A stretch of DNA of 64,000 bases from CAWAHD01 sp963781785 (GCA_963781785.1 CAWAHD010000001.1:806001-870000); one strand, 5' to 3'; positions 1 through 9,230 are shown, numbered from the stretch's first letter. Notes: generated by a model from the letters alone, not told the origin. Program-made: numbers and translations.

Positions 1-517
1 GGATCTGCTCCGTGTAATTGGCGACCATCTGGTCAAAGGTCACGTCGCGCCGGCCCGGGTCCTCGACGTGAATGCCCATCGAGAGCTGTTTGTTGGTAGG
101 GCCGATACTGCCGGCCACGAACCGCGGCTTGTCCGGGTTCTTGCGCGTGAATTCATCTGCCGCGCGCCTCGCCAGATGAGCCGCGGCTTCGTTGAGCTCG
201 AAGACATGGTGTTCTAGACCAAATTCCGTGAGCGACACGGCCGAGCCGTTGAACGTGTCGGTCTCGATGATGTCAGCACCGGCTTCGAGATATGCGCGAT
301 GGATCTCCTCGATCAGCTTGGGCTGCGTCGCCACCAGCACTTCGGTGCAGTTCTTCAGGTTGAGCGGATGCCGGGCGAACCGCTTTCCCCGGAATTGCTC
401 CTCGGTCAACTCATGGGTATAGAGCAGCGCACCCATCGACCCGTCGAGGACCATGATCCGTCGCGACAGGATTTCCTCGAGCCGGCCGGCGATCTCAGAG
501 TTTCCAGTCGTCGCCAT
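1..517 (-). CDS. metH: Methionine synthase MetH, N-terminal part (runs off the window start)
   Basis: Cobalamin-dependent methionine synthase makes methionine from homocysteine and methyl-tetrahydrofolate. Only the first ~172 residues are in the window. Reading the minus strand from the ATG at 517 gives the homocysteine-binding barrel: an opening segment with ILSRRIMVLDGSMGALL, then HPLNLKNCTEVLVATQP, then AGADIIETDTFNGS and FVAGSIGPTNKQLS. These are classic MetH/BHMT-domain signatures (the LDG and the ETDTFN blocks). The start follows a strong promoter (643-672) with a ~126-nt leader. The catalytic zinc cysteines and the B12 domains lie outside the window, so whether this is full MetH or a stand-alone homocysteine methyltransferase cannot be decided, but the N-terminal style is MetH. 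Confidence 0.88.
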   Translation of the reverse strand, partial: MATTGNSEIAGRLEEILSRRIMVLDGSMGALLYTHELTEEQFRGKRFARHPLNLKNCTEVLVATQPKLIEEIHRAYLEAGADIIETDTFNGSAVSLTEFGLEHHVFELNEAAAHLARRAADEFTRKNPDKPRFVAGSIGPTNKQLSMGIHVEDPGRRDVTFDQMVANYTEQI

Positions 518-924
518 CGGCTATCGATTACCAGTTGGGAACGGAATCGCGAAATCAGTGAACGCCGTCAGGGCGACGAGCCTGAACAGCCAGTAGAGGG
601 GGGTCGGCATGGAACGCGCGCTCCAGTGCCAAAGTCATTGCAATTATCGTGCGTTTTGCTCGAGAGTGTCAAGCGCGGTTGAACAATTGGGTTGCTAGGA
701 ACGGAGCGACGCAGAAAGGCCGCGCAGCGAATCGCGCGACTGTCGCGAGCCCGCCCATTCGTGGCCTTAATGTGTGAATGGCACAATTCGTGCGGCGGGC
801 ATTTTTATTCACGCAACCGATCCGGGACCTCGGTACACTCAAATTGTGAGACAGACATTGTTGCCAGACTGCTTCGATCGACTTGCCGATTTGACAGGCC
901 AAGAATGACGGAAGGACCGCGACC
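518..924. other. Intergenic region between divergent metH and methyltransferase genes
   Basis: About 400 bases between two divergent genes. It holds the metH promoter (643-672) and a 29-codon open frame on the minus strand (521-610) whose TAG stop lies three bases before the metH ATG. I saw no cobalamin, SAM or SAH riboswitch consensus in the metH leader, although I could only look by eye. No gene is supported here. Confidence 0.6.
643..672 (-). promoter_or_regulatory. Sigma70-type promoter for metH
   Basis: On the minus strand a perfect TTGACA (-35, plus-strand 667-672) is followed after 18 bases by GATAAT (-10, plus-strand 643-648). The distance to the metH ATG at 517 leaves an mRNA leader of about 120 nt. 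It is the cleanest housekeeping promoter I found in this GC-rich window. Confidence 0.65.
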
Positions 925-1719
925 TTGCCACCAAACGGTTCGATCGACGCGGCCACGACCAGGCGGGACACCGAGAAGCGCTCGCGGGCTCTTGTCGGTC
1001 TGATGCAACGAAATCGCCGGCCTGAGCTGATGGACCAGCCAGGTCTGGACGCGGGTGAGCACGCACGTGCACTCCGTGGCCTCGGCCGGATCAATCGCGT
1101 CAGTCGAAGCGCTGCCATCCTCTGGCCTGCCATTGCCCGCTTGGCCGCTCCTGCACCCGGTGCATGCATTCGCGTCCTTGACCTCGCGTGTGGAGGAGGC
1201 GATGTGGCGATCGCGCTCAAGCGCCGGGCGATCCGGGCGCGGCTCGGCGTGCAGATCGACGGCTGCGACAAGAGCGCAGAGGCTGTGCGGTATGCCCAGC
1301 AAAAGGCGAAGGAAGAAGGCGTCGGATTTCGCTTCTTCACGCTCGATGCCCTGACGGACACGATCCCCGGGGGTTACGACGTCGTGTGCTGTTCGTTGTT
1401 CCTGCATCACCTGGACGACGCCGAGGCAGTCGGGCTGCTCGCGCGAATGGCCCATTCGACCGGGAGGCTCGTGCTTGTGAACGATCTGGTCCGCAGCCGT
1501 CCGGGTTATGCGCTGGCGTGGGCAGGTTGCCGCCTGCTCAGCCGCTCGCGGATCGTTTGGCACGATGGGCCAGTCTCAGTTGCCGCAGCGTTCACTCCCG
1601 CCGAAGTCCGTGAGCTGGCAAGGCGAGCGGGGCTCACCGGCCTTCGCCTGACGCGTCACTGGCCCTGTCGCTACCTCCTTTCCTGGAGTGCCGATCATCT
1701 CCATCACACGAGCGGTTGA
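925..1719 (+). CDS. Class I SAM-dependent methyltransferase of the type III PKS cluster
   Basis: Likely C- or O-methyltransferase acting on the product of the neighbouring polyketide synthase. The SAM-binding motif I, VLDLACGGGDVA, sits at about residues 84-95, followed by a motif with DGCDKS (acidic loop) and a post-I stretch YDVVCCSLFLHHL typical of UbiE/Coq5-like enzymes. The open frame can start at a TTG at 925, but ATG codons at 1003 (MQRNRRPELMDQPG) and 1030 fit the usual N terminus better, so the first 26 residues may not be translated. The stop overlaps the beginning of the FAD reductase frame, indicating an operon. Substrate is not shown by the sequence. Confidence 0.8.
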   Translation: MPPNGSIDAATTRRDTEKRSRALVGLMQRNRRPELMDQPGLDAGEHARALRGLGRINRVSRSAAILWPAIARLAAPAPGACIRVLDLACGGGDVAIALKRRAIRARLGVQIDGCDKSAEAVRYAQQKAKEEGVGFRFFTLDALTDTIPGGYDVVCCSLFLHHLDDAEAVGLLARMAHSTGRLVLVNDLVRSRPGYALAWAGCRLLSRSRIVWHDGPVSVAAAFTPAEVRELARRAGLTGLRLTRHWPCRYLLSWSADHLHHTSG

Positions 1720-2878
1720 TGCACAGCTTGATGCCGTGACCGGCGTAACCTGGGACGCGATTGTCGTGGGAGCCGGGCCAGCCGGGGCGTTCGCCGCACA
1801 CGAGCTCGCAGCCGTCGGTACACGCGTCTTGCTCGTCGACAAGAAGCGGTTTCCCCGCTCGAAAGTCTGTGGCGCGTGTTTGAGCGGTCAGGCACTCGAA
1901 GTACTGCGGTCGGCCGGGTTGGGGCTCCTGGTCGCGCGGCTGGGAGGAATCGAGCTGGAAGAACTGCGGCTCGGGTATCGAGGGCGGACAACCCGGCTGG
2001 GGATTGCCGGCGGTGCCGTGCTCTCCCGGCCGCGACTGGACGCCGCACTCGTCGGGGCGGCGGTAGACCGCGGAGCGCAATTCCTCGACGAAACCGAGGC
2101 CGGCGTGGCCGAAGTCCGCGCCGGATTGCGTCCCGTTCGGCTCGCGAGAGGCGGCCAGATCGTCGAGACTACCGCGCGAGTCGTCCTGGTGGCGTCCGGC
2201 TTTGGCAGGTACGGTGCGGCACGCGGCAGCGCACCGCGGACGGCCATCATGCGAGGGTCGAAGGTCGGCGCGGGGTGCCAGGTCTCGTGCACCGCCGATG
2301 CCTATGAAAAAGGCACAATCTACATGGGGGTGAGTAAGGCAGGATATGTCGGCGTGGTTCGCGTCGAAGACGGTGGCTTGAATGTTGCCGCCGCGCTGGA
2401 GCCGGCGCTCATCCGGCGGCTGGGAACGCCCGGCCGTGCCGCGAAGCAGATCCTCGCGGACGCGGGGATGGCACCGATCGCGGCGCTCGAACAGGCTCGC
2501 TGGCAGGGAACGTCCGCCTTGACACGGCAGACCGACTCGCTCGCCCAGGATCGGATGTTCCTGCTCGGTGACGCGGCCGGTTATGTCGAGCCGTTCACCG
2601 GCGAGGGCATTGGCTGGGCACTCGCGTCGGCACGGGCCGTTGCTCCTCTGGCGCGCGCTGCGATCAATGGGTGGGACCCACGCCTGGTTCAGGCGTGGTC
2701 CCGACTTCACCGGCGGATGGTCGGGCGCCGGCAGTTGGTCTGCCGTGCGTGCGCGATCGCACTCAGACAGCCCTATCTGACCCACCTGGGCTTTGAATGC
2801 TGCTCTCGGGCTCCCGGCGCCGTCGGGTCAATCCTGAAACACTGGAACGCACCATCATTCTCAACCGATCGGAGCTGA
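1688..2878 (+). CDS. FAD-dependent oxidoreductase, geranylgeranyl-reductase-like
   Basis: Predicted flavoprotein monooxygenase or reductase. The N-terminal Rossmann motif VVGAGPAGAFAAHEL is at about residues 26-40, a substrate/FAD region with KVCGACLSG follows near residue 60, and the second FAD motif LLGDAAGYVEPFTGEG is at about 289-304. Length (396 aa) fits the geranylgeranyl reductase / digeranylgeranylglycerophospholipid reductase-like group. The frame starts with GTG at 1688, overlapping the methyltransferase by 32 bases; an in-frame GTG at 1736 is the alternative. It ends two bases before the PKS start codon. Its place between a methyltransferase and a type III PKS suggests tailoring of an aromatic polyketide by hydroxylation or reduction. 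Confidence 0.8.
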   Translation: MPIISITRAVDAQLDAVTGVTWDAIVVGAGPAGAFAAHELAAVGTRVLLVDKKRFPRSKVCGACLSGQALEVLRSAGLGLLVARLGGIELEELRLGYRGRTTRLGIAGGAVLSRPRLDAALVGAAVDRGAQFLDETEAGVAEVRAGLRPVRLARGGQIVETTARVVLVASGFGRYGAARGSAPRTAIMRGSKVGAGCQVSCTADAYEKGTIYMGVSKAGYVGVVRVEDGGLNVAAALEPALIRRLGTPGRAAKQILADAGMAPIAALEQARWQGTSALTRQTDSLAQDRMFLLGDAAGYVEPFTGEGIGWALASARAVAPLARAAINGWDPRLVQAWSRLHRRMVGRRQLVCRACAIALRQPYLTHLGFECCSRAPGAVGSILKHWNAPSFSTDRS

Positions 2879-2880
2879 CG

Positions 2881-3957
2881 ATGCCCATGTTGATCGCCGG
2901 GCTCGGCACGGCCGTCCCGCTTCACCGGATCGCTCAGGCCGATGCCGCCGAGATCGCCCAGCAGTACTCATGTGAGACGCCCGCCCAGGAGCGGCTTTTC
3001 AAAGGAATGTACCGCCGCGCGGGCGTGCTGACCCGGCATAGCGTTGTGCTGGAAAGGTCCGAAGGCGAGCTGGGCGCGCGGCAATCGTTTTATTCGTTGG
3101 CGAATCCCACGACCCGTGATCGCATGCGGAAATACGAAGAACACGCCGGCGCGCTGGCTGTTTCCGCGGCGAGGGAATCGCTCCGCGATGCAGACGTCCT
3201 TCCAGAGCGGGTCACTCATCTGATCACTGTGTCGTGCAGCGGCTTCAACGCGCCCGGCTTCGACATCGCGCTCTTCAAACAACTGGGCCTGGCCCCCGAG
3301 GTCGCCCGCACTCACGTTGGATTCATGGGCTGCCACGGGCTCTTGAACGGATTGCGGGTTGCACGGGCGTTCCTGGCTGCCGATCCCCGAGCCTGCGTCT
3401 TGGTGTGCGCGGTCGAGATGTGCAGCCTGCATCACCAGTACGGCTGGAACGCCGATCGGATCGTCGCCAACGCTCTCTTCGCCGATGGTGCGGCTGCCCT
3501 GGTCGCCATTTCGGGGCAATCCTCCTCGAATTCCCTCTACCATGTCGTTGCATCGGGCTCGCGGCTTCTCGATGACTGCGAAGATGCGATGACCTGGCGG
3601 ATCGCCGATCACGGATTCGAGATGACGCTTTCGCCACGCGTGCCCGAACTGATCAGCCGCACCATCCGTCCGTTCCTTGAGAGCTGGCTGGCGGGGCAGG
3701 GGACCGATCTCGCCGCCGTGGGCTCCTGGGCGGTCCATCCCGGGGGCCCTCGGATCCTGGCGGCATTCGGCGAAGCCACCGGCCTTGATCGGGCGTTGCT
3801 CGAACCGTCTTACCAGGTACTGGCCGAATACGGCAACATGTCCTCGCCGACGGTTCTTTTCATCCTCGAACGACTGCGCCTTTCCGGAGCCCCCCGGCCG
3901 TGCGTGGCTCTGGCTTTCGGACCTGGACTGGCCGTCGAGGCGGCGTTGCTGGTATGA
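2881..3957 (+). CDS. Type III polyketide synthase (chalcone/alkylresorcinol synthase family)
   Basis: Homodimeric ketosynthase condensing an acyl-CoA starter with malonyl-CoA units. The catalytic triad is visible: Cys151 in VGFMGCHGLLNGLR, His286 in WAVHPGGPR and Asn319 in EYGNMSSPTV. Length, 358 aa, is normal. I chose the ATG at 2881 because it has GGAG just upstream and begins directly at the conserved MPMLIAGLGTAVP; the open frame runs 28 codons further upstream into the preceding gene. Planctomycete type III PKSs in this gene context have been connected with alkylresorcinol-type lipids; which product is made here is an inference. Confidence 0.9.
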   Translation: MPMLIAGLGTAVPLHRIAQADAAEIAQQYSCETPAQERLFKGMYRRAGVLTRHSVVLERSEGELGARQSFYSLANPTTRDRMRKYEEHAGALAVSAARESLRDADVLPERVTHLITVSCSGFNAPGFDIALFKQLGLAPEVARTHVGFMGCHGLLNGLRVARAFLAADPRACVLVCAVEMCSLHHQYGWNADRIVANALFADGAAALVAISGQSSSNSLYHVVASGSRLLDDCEDAMTWRIADHGFEMTLSPRVPELISRTIRPFLESWLAGQGTDLAAVGSWAVHPGGPRILAAFGEATGLDRALLEPSYQVLAEYGNMSSPTVLFILERLRLSGAPRPCVALAFGPGLAVEAALLV

Positions 3958-4514
3958 AACACGAATATCGTTTTACCAATCGCGGCGTCAAATCCGTCAC
4001 ATTCCAGGGCAAGCTCGACCTGCCGATCCATCGCTGGTATCGAATCGTGAACGCACAGCCGGGCGACAGTGTTTTCGATCCGGATCTTGATGCGGCACGA
4101 CCACGACCCGTCCGTGGCGAATCCGAGTCCATCGCGGAATTCCAGCGCCTTCTTGCCAACCCGTTTCTCGCGGTCTTGTGCTGGGTGGCCATCTTCTCCG
4201 TGATCCGCCAAGCTTTGCGGATCCACAGTTTGCCGCTCTTTCTGGCTGGGCTGGGCCTCCTTTTCGTGCCGATCTTCCTGGTTCAGTTTCACTGCCTCGA
4301 CTGCGGCGCGACGGGTTGGCTATTCCGGTCGCGACACCATGCCTGTCCGGCCGTAGTCGCGCGTCGGGAAAATCCCGGGGCGCGGCGACGACGCGTCCTC
4401 CGGGTCAAGACCCAGTTGATCCTCTGGTTTTATGCTTTGATGGCTGTTTCGCTGCTGTTCCTTGTCGGCTATCTGGCCGCTAGAGCACCGAAGACATTCC
4501 GGGGCTTGGAATAA
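3954..4514 (+). CDS. Membrane protein of the type III PKS operon, unknown function
   Basis: I do not recognise a family. The ATG at 3954 overlaps the PKS stop (ATGA), so it is translationally coupled to it. The 186-residue product has a soluble N-terminal part (about residues 1-65), a hydrophobic segment near LANPFLAVLCWVAIF, a second near LPLFLAGLGLLFVPIFL, a short loop containing CLDC plus a later Cys-His-Cys group that could bind a metal, and a third helix near the C terminus. Tight coupling to the PKS suggests a role in product membrane insertion or transport, but nothing in the sequence proves this. Confidence 0.7.
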   Translation: MKHEYRFTNRGVKSVTFQGKLDLPIHRWYRIVNAQPGDSVFDPDLDAARPRPVRGESESIAEFQRLLANPFLAVLCWVAIFSVIRQALRIHSLPLFLAGLGLLFVPIFLVQFHCLDCGATGWLFRSRHHACPAVVARRENPGARRRRVLRVKTQLILWFYALMAVSLLFLVGYLAARAPKTFRGLE

Positions 4515-4590
4515 TGACTCAGAAAGCTCCCGAGATGCGTCTTTACAACGCCGCGGGTGCAGGGAAAGATAGACGGTTTCTCCTGAGAAG

Positions 4591-5562
4591 ATGGAGCGAC
4601 GGATTCAAGGAACCAACGCCGTGCCTGTGCTTGACGAAGCCATCCGCAAAGCCGACGTGTTGATCGAGGCGCTGGGCTACATCCGCAAGTTCCACGGCAA
4701 GTTCACGGTGATCAAGCTCGGGGGCTCGGTGATGGAAGACCCCGAGTCACTGCGCGCCTTGCTGGTCGATGTTGTGTTCATGCAGACGGTGGGCATGCGT
4801 CCCGTGATCGTTCACGGCGGCGGAAAGGCCATCACCGTAGCAATGGAGAAAGCCGGGCTGACCCCGCACTTCGTGCAGGGGAGGCGGTACACCGACGACG
4901 CAACGCTGGCGATCGTGGCGCGGGTCCTGGCGGAGGAGATCAACGCGGACATCGAGCGGCACATCAACAAATTTGGCGGCCGGGCCTCGGGGCTGCACCA
5001 CAAGACGCATCAATGCCTGTATGGCCGGAAACTGTGGCTGGAGAACGGACCGGAGGGCCGGATCGACCTCGGACGAGTGGGCGAGGTGAAAGCGGTCGAC
5101 GTGCCGCCGATCGAGAACCTTTGCCTGGCCGGCGTCGTGCCGGTGCTGCCGTCCCTGGCCGAGGACGAAGACGATGAAGGCCGTCTCTTGAACGTCAATG
5201 CCGACACCGCTGCCGCAGCCGTTGCGTCGGCGCTTCAGGCAGACAAGCTGCTCTTCCTGACCGATACGCCGGGCATCCTCTTGACCAAGGATGAACCGGA
5301 GAGCTTGATCCGGGGTCTGACTCCCGCCGAATGCCACGAGCTGATCGCCAAGGGTGTGATCGATCGGGGCATGATTCCCAAGGTCGAAGCCTGTTTGAGC
5401 AGCCTGGAAGCCGGCGTGAAGAAGACTCACGTCATCGACGGCCGCCTCCGTCATTCCTTGCTCCTGGAGATCTTCACCCACAGCGGGATCGGCACCGAGA
5501 TCGTTCGCGACGAGACGATCGCCCCGAACCCGAGCCTCCGGCCAGTCCTCGAGAAACCTTGA
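4591..5562 (+). CDS. argB: Acetylglutamate kinase
   Basis: Phosphorylates N-acetylglutamate, the second step of arginine synthesis. Amino-acid-kinase signatures are present: KLGGSVMED near residue 42 and VIVHGGGKAI near residue 72, then RYTDDATLAIV and a late LFLTDTPGIL and GMIPKVEACL. At 323 residues it is slightly long because of an N-terminal extension with helix-rich sequence, as in arginine-sensitive NAGKs, so feedback inhibition by arginine is plausible. It heads the argB-argD-argF-rph row, all on the plus strand with little spacing. Confidence 0.93.
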   Translation: MERRIQGTNAVPVLDEAIRKADVLIEALGYIRKFHGKFTVIKLGGSVMEDPESLRALLVDVVFMQTVGMRPVIVHGGGKAITVAMEKAGLTPHFVQGRRYTDDATLAIVARVLAEEINADIERHINKFGGRASGLHHKTHQCLYGRKLWLENGPEGRIDLGRVGEVKAVDVPPIENLCLAGVVPVLPSLAEDEDDEGRLLNVNADTAAAAVASALQADKLLFLTDTPGILLTKDEPESLIRGLTPAECHELIAKGVIDRGMIPKVEACLSSLEAGVKKTHVIDGRLRHSLLLEIFTHSGIGTEIVRDETIAPNPSLRPVLEKP

Positions 5563-5660
5563 CCGATCCTCATCTACGCACGCTGCGAGACCAGCGATTC
5601 TTGATCGCGGTGCTCCTGAAACCTTGCTCACGACCGACCAATCCAGACGGAGACGAAGCG

Positions 5661-6893
5661 TTGGAGCCAAACCCAATTCCCCATCAGACCTCCCAGGCCA
5701 CGATTGCCCAGTTCGATCAGTACGTGATCCCGAACTACAAGAGGTTCCCGGTCTCCCTGGTGAGGGGCGAGGGGTCGTGGATCTGGGATGCCGAGGGGAA
5801 CCGTTACCTCGACTTTTTTCCAGGTTGGGGCTGCAATTTGCTGGGTCACTGCCCGCCGCGAGTGGTAGCGGCCGTTCGCGAGCAGGCCGGCCAGTTGATC
5901 CACGTGCCCAACACCTGGTACATGGAGGCCCAGGGAGCGCTGGCGGAGGCCCTGTCCCGGCGATCCTTCGGCGGTCAGTGCTTCTTCTGCAATAGCGGAG
6001 CCGAGGCCAACGAGGCGGCCATCAAACTGGCACGCGCGTACGGCAAGCCCCAAGGCCGGTATCAGATCATCACCATGGAGGGAGGCTTTCACGGCCGAAC
6101 CTTCGCCGCTCTCTCCGCGACAGCACAACCCAAGTATCACGCCGGGTTCGAGCCCATGGTGCCCGGTTTCGTCTACGTTCCCTACGACAACGTGCAGGCT
6201 GTTGCGAGCGCGATTTGCGATCAGACCGCCGGCGTCCTGGTCGAGCCGATCCAGGGAGAGGGAGGGATCAACGTCCCACGCCCGGGTTACCTCGAAGGGC
6301 TGCGGCGGTTATGCGACGACCGCGGCGTGCTCCTCATGCTCGACGAGGTCCAGACCGGGATGGGCCGCACTGGGGATTGGTTTGCTTATCAGGATCAGGG
6401 GATCGAGCCCGACATCCTCACCTGTGCCAAGGCACTAGCCGGCGGATTTGCCGCCGGGGTGATGATCGCCCGGCGAAATGTGGCGTCCGCACTCCAGCCG
6501 GGGATGCACGCTTCTACCTTCGGCGGCAACCCGATCGCCTGCCGCGCGTCGCTTGCCACCATCGAGACCATCGAGGCCGAGGGGCTACTCGAGCGCGCCA
6601 AGGCGATCGGCCTCCGGTTTCACGAGCACTTTGAATCCCTGCGAGCCGAGCTGCCCGGCCTGGTCCAGGCAATCCGCATCCGCGGGGTCATGATCGGCCT
6701 GGAGCTCTCGATCGAGGCTACCGGCGTCGTCGCCGAATGCATGAAACAGAAACTGCTGATCAACGCCACGCATGACCACGTTGTCCGCCTGCTGCCGGCC
6801 TTGACCATCAGCGACGACCAGATCGACCAGGGGTGTGCGATCCTGGCCTCGGTGCTGCGGCAATATCAAGTGACGAAATCACGGAACGTGTAG
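5661..6893 (+). CDS. argD: Acetylornithine aminotransferase
   Basis: PLP-dependent class III aminotransferase converting N-acetylglutamate semialdehyde to N-acetylornithine. Visible landmarks are LDFFPGWGCNLLGH, the CFFCNSGAEANEAAIKLAR block, the cofactor-binding LMLDEVQTGMGRTG and the Schiff-base lysine in LTCAKALAGGF. The open frame reaches 110 codons further upstream, but that part overlaps argB in another frame and has no family similarity. A TTG at 5661 preceded by CGGAGA is the best start (410 aa, normal length); a GTG slightly upstream is possible. Second gene of the arginine operon. Confidence 0.92.
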   Translation: MEPNPIPHQTSQATIAQFDQYVIPNYKRFPVSLVRGEGSWIWDAEGNRYLDFFPGWGCNLLGHCPPRVVAAVREQAGQLIHVPNTWYMEAQGALAEALSRRSFGGQCFFCNSGAEANEAAIKLARAYGKPQGRYQIITMEGGFHGRTFAALSATAQPKYHAGFEPMVPGFVYVPYDNVQAVASAICDQTAGVLVEPIQGEGGINVPRPGYLEGLRRLCDDRGVLLMLDEVQTGMGRTGDWFAYQDQGIEPDILTCAKALAGGFAAGVMIARRNVASALQPGMHASTFGGNPIACRASLATIETIEAEGLLERAKAIGLRFHEHFESLRAELPGLVQAIRIRGVMIGLELSIEATGVVAECMKQKLLINATHDHVVRLLPALTISDDQIDQGCAILASVLRQYQVTKSRNV

Positions 6894-6902
6894 GTTTTGG
6901 CC

Positions 6903-7830
6903 ATGCCACGTCATTTCGTCGATCTACTGGAACTGACGACTGCCGAGGCCGAGCGGCTGATCGGCCAGTCACTCCAGTTGAAGCGCGACGAGAAGCGCGG
7001 ACGGGACCGGCCGCCGCTCCTGTCCGGGCGGACCCTCGGGCTGATGTTTGAAAAACCATCGCTGCGTACCCGCGTCAGCTTCGAAGCGGCCATCGCGCGG
7101 CTCGGCGGCAACGCGATCTTTCTGCGCAGCGAGGACGTCGGGCTGGGCAACCGGGAAAGCGTCAGCGATTTTCGCGGGTGCTCAGCCAGTACATCGACGC
7201 CCTGGCCGTGCGGACGTTCTCGCACGCCACAGTCGAAGAGCTGGCGCGGCATGCCGTGATTCCGGTTATCAACGCTCTTTCCGACGCCTCTCATCCCTGC
7301 CAGGCCATGGCTGATCTTATGACCATTCAAGAGCTGCGGGGGACGCTCGCGGGCCAGCGCCTCGTTTTCGTGGGCGACGGCAACAACGTCGCACGTTCGC
7401 TGGCGGCGGCCTCGGCCCTCCTCGGCGTGGAATTTGTGCTGGCTGCGCCCCCCGGCTACGAATTCTCGGCCGAGTTTCGGCGCGGTTCGCGGCCCGATTT
7501 CCCAAGACACCGCTGGTTGTCAACAACGATCCGCAAGCGGCAGTCAAAGGCGCCCAGGTCGTCTACACCGACGTCTGGGCGAGCATGGGGCAGGAACACG
7601 AAGCCGCCCAGAGGCGAAAGTTCTTCGTGCCGTTCCAGGTCAACCAGGACCTGCTGGCGCTTGCCGCCAACGACGCGATCTTTCTTCATTGCTTGCCCGC
7701 CCACCGAGGCGACGAAGTCACGTCCGACGTACTCGACGGCCCGCAAAGCCAGGTGATCCTTCAGGCGGCCAACCGGCTCCATTTCCAGATGGCCCTCCTG
7801 GTCTGGCTGCTGGGTGAGGAAATGCAATGA
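6903..7830 (+). pseudogene. argF: Ornithine carbamoyltransferase, interrupted by two frameshifts
   Basis: The three frames together give a full-length OTC. Frame one (from ATG 6903) has the carbamoyl-phosphate motif EKPSLRTRVSF. A net -1 shift near 7170-7180 moves to a frame with LSQYIDALAVRTF and SDASHPCQAMADLM. A second -1 shift near 7483-7492 moves to KTPLVVNNDPQAAV, DVWASMGQEHEA and the catalytic FLHCLPAHRG. All active-site motifs survive, so the gene is broken only by single-base losses. It sits inside an otherwise intact arginine operon and its stop overlaps the rph start (ATGA). Sequencing error is the likeliest explanation; true inactivation would make the strain an arginine auxotroph unless another OTC exists. 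Confidence 0.88.
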
Positions 7831-8546
7831 CCCGAACCGACTCCCGGAGCCGCAATCAACTTCGCCCCGTCACCATGGAACGGGGTTTCGTGCAGAACAG
7901 CCCCGGGAGCGTCCTGTACCGAGCCGGCGGCACCATGGTGCTGGTGACGGCCCACATTTCCGAGACGGTGCCACCCTTCCTTGAGGGCAAATCACTGGGC
8001 TGGCTGACGGCCGAGTATTCGATGCTGCCGGGAAGCACCCCGTCGCGCAAAGGGCGCGGGGCCGATGGCCGGGCGACGGAGATCCAGCGTCTGATCGGCC
8101 GGAGCCTGAGGGCAATCGTCGACCGCCGAGTTCTTGGTGCCTGCACAATCCACGTCGACGCCGACGTGCTCAACGCCGACGGCGGCACCCGCACCGCCGC
8201 GATCACCGCGGCGTTCGTCGCGGTCGCCGATGCGATCAGGCACCGGTTCGGCGCCGACGCCGGGCGTGGGATTCTCCGCGACAGCGTCGCGGCCGTGAGC
8301 GCGGGAATTGTGGCCGGCGAGCCGGCTCTCGATCTGGACTACCGCGAGGACTCCACCGCCCAGGTCGATCTCAACGTGGTCCGCGTGGGCCAAGGCGGCC
8401 TGGTTGAAGTGCAAGGGACCGGAGAAGGGGCGACGTTCTCGCGGGCCGAGCTGGCCGCGATCCTGGATCTGGCCGAAGCCGGACTCGACGAGCTGACCCG
8501 GCTCCAGCGCGCGTGCCTCGGGCCCGACTGGCCGCTCGCGAGCTGA
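7827..8546 (+). CDS. rph: Ribonuclease PH
   Basis: Phosphorolytic 3'-exoribonuclease that trims tRNA precursors. Typical sequence from the N terminus: NQLRPVTMERGFV, GGTMVLVTAHI, AEYSMLPGSTPSRKGR, the EIQRLIGRSLRAIVD block, and DADVLNADGGTRTAAITAA with the phosphate- and metal-binding residues. 239 residues is the family size. It overlaps the argF stop by four bases, so it is co-transcribed with the arginine genes, an association without an obvious functional reason. Last gene of the operon, followed by a long non-coding stretch. Confidence 0.94.
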   Translation: MTRTDSRSRNQLRPVTMERGFVQNSPGSVLYRAGGTMVLVTAHISETVPPFLEGKSLGWLTAEYSMLPGSTPSRKGRGADGRATEIQRLIGRSLRAIVDRRVLGACTIHVDADVLNADGGTRTAAITAAFVAVADAIRHRFGADAGRGILRDSVAAVSAGIVAGEPALDLDYREDSTAQVDLNVVRVGQGGLVEVQGTGEGATFSRAELAAILDLAEAGLDELTRLQRACLGPDWPLAS

Positions 8547-8857
8547 GCGCGGTGTGAAGAGTCTTCCCTGTTCGGCCCGGTCGCACACTGCGGCCGTGTT
8601 TCCCCGCTCGGCTTCGTGGGCGGCGCAAATCCGAATTCGCACCCCATCGTCATGGCATCATTGCGTCGTCGACCGGTCCGGTTTTGCGGACTGGCGGCGT
8701 TGATTCGCGGCTGTTCCCCGCCAATCTGGCAGTTGATTTCGTTTCGAAATTTCAGGGCAGATTGGAGACCAGAATTCGTGCCATTCTGGCAGTTGGGTTC
8801 GGTCGGCAATTTCGTCTCGGTTGGTGTCATAACGATTAATCTCAACGACCGGTCGCT

Positions 8858-8993
8858 CGTAGGTCAGGCTTTCCAGCCTGACTCTTCGGGACACGCGTAG
8901 GTCAGGCTTTCCAGCCTGACTGTTGGGGACGCACGTAGGTCAGGCTTTCCAGCCTGACTCTTTCACACGTCAGGCTGGAAAGCCTGACCTACG
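8858..8993. repeat. REP-like palindromic repeat cluster (family A, four copies)
   Basis: Three direct copies of a 25-bp unit starting CGTAGGTCAGGC (8858, 8896, 8934) and one inverted copy (8969-8993). Each contains the near-perfect palindrome GTCAGGCT-TTCC-AGCCTGAC. The same family recurs at 22795-22857, 50427-50700 and 58319-58430. The pairing of direct and inverted copies at the end of the rph operon could form a long stem-loop in RNA. Confidence 0.9.
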
Positions 8994-9230
8994 GCAATGC
9001 AGGGCCGGACCCTGCCCGGCGCAGCGCCCGATTTCCGTCATTCCCCGACCGAGACCTCGGCCGACGGAGCCGGAAATCAACCTGTTTCCCGGCTAAACAG
9101 ATGGCTGCCATTGAGCCGGTTGCCTGTGCGGTCGATGTGGTCTGCCGAGGACCGGATGGCCCTCACACACAAAAGCGCGGGGGCCGAAAACCATCTCGAT
9201 TCTCCAACTCTTTATAGGGAGCAGAGTTGC

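Noticed and set aside
518..640. Riboswitch in the metH leader
   Set aside because: I looked for cobalamin, SAM and SAH riboswitch cores and saw none; a covariance-model scan would be decisive.
669..1563. Long minus-strand frames opposite the methyltransferase
   Set aside because: They are antisense to a recognised gene, lack ribosome-binding sites and have no family similarity; typical GC-rich shadow frames.
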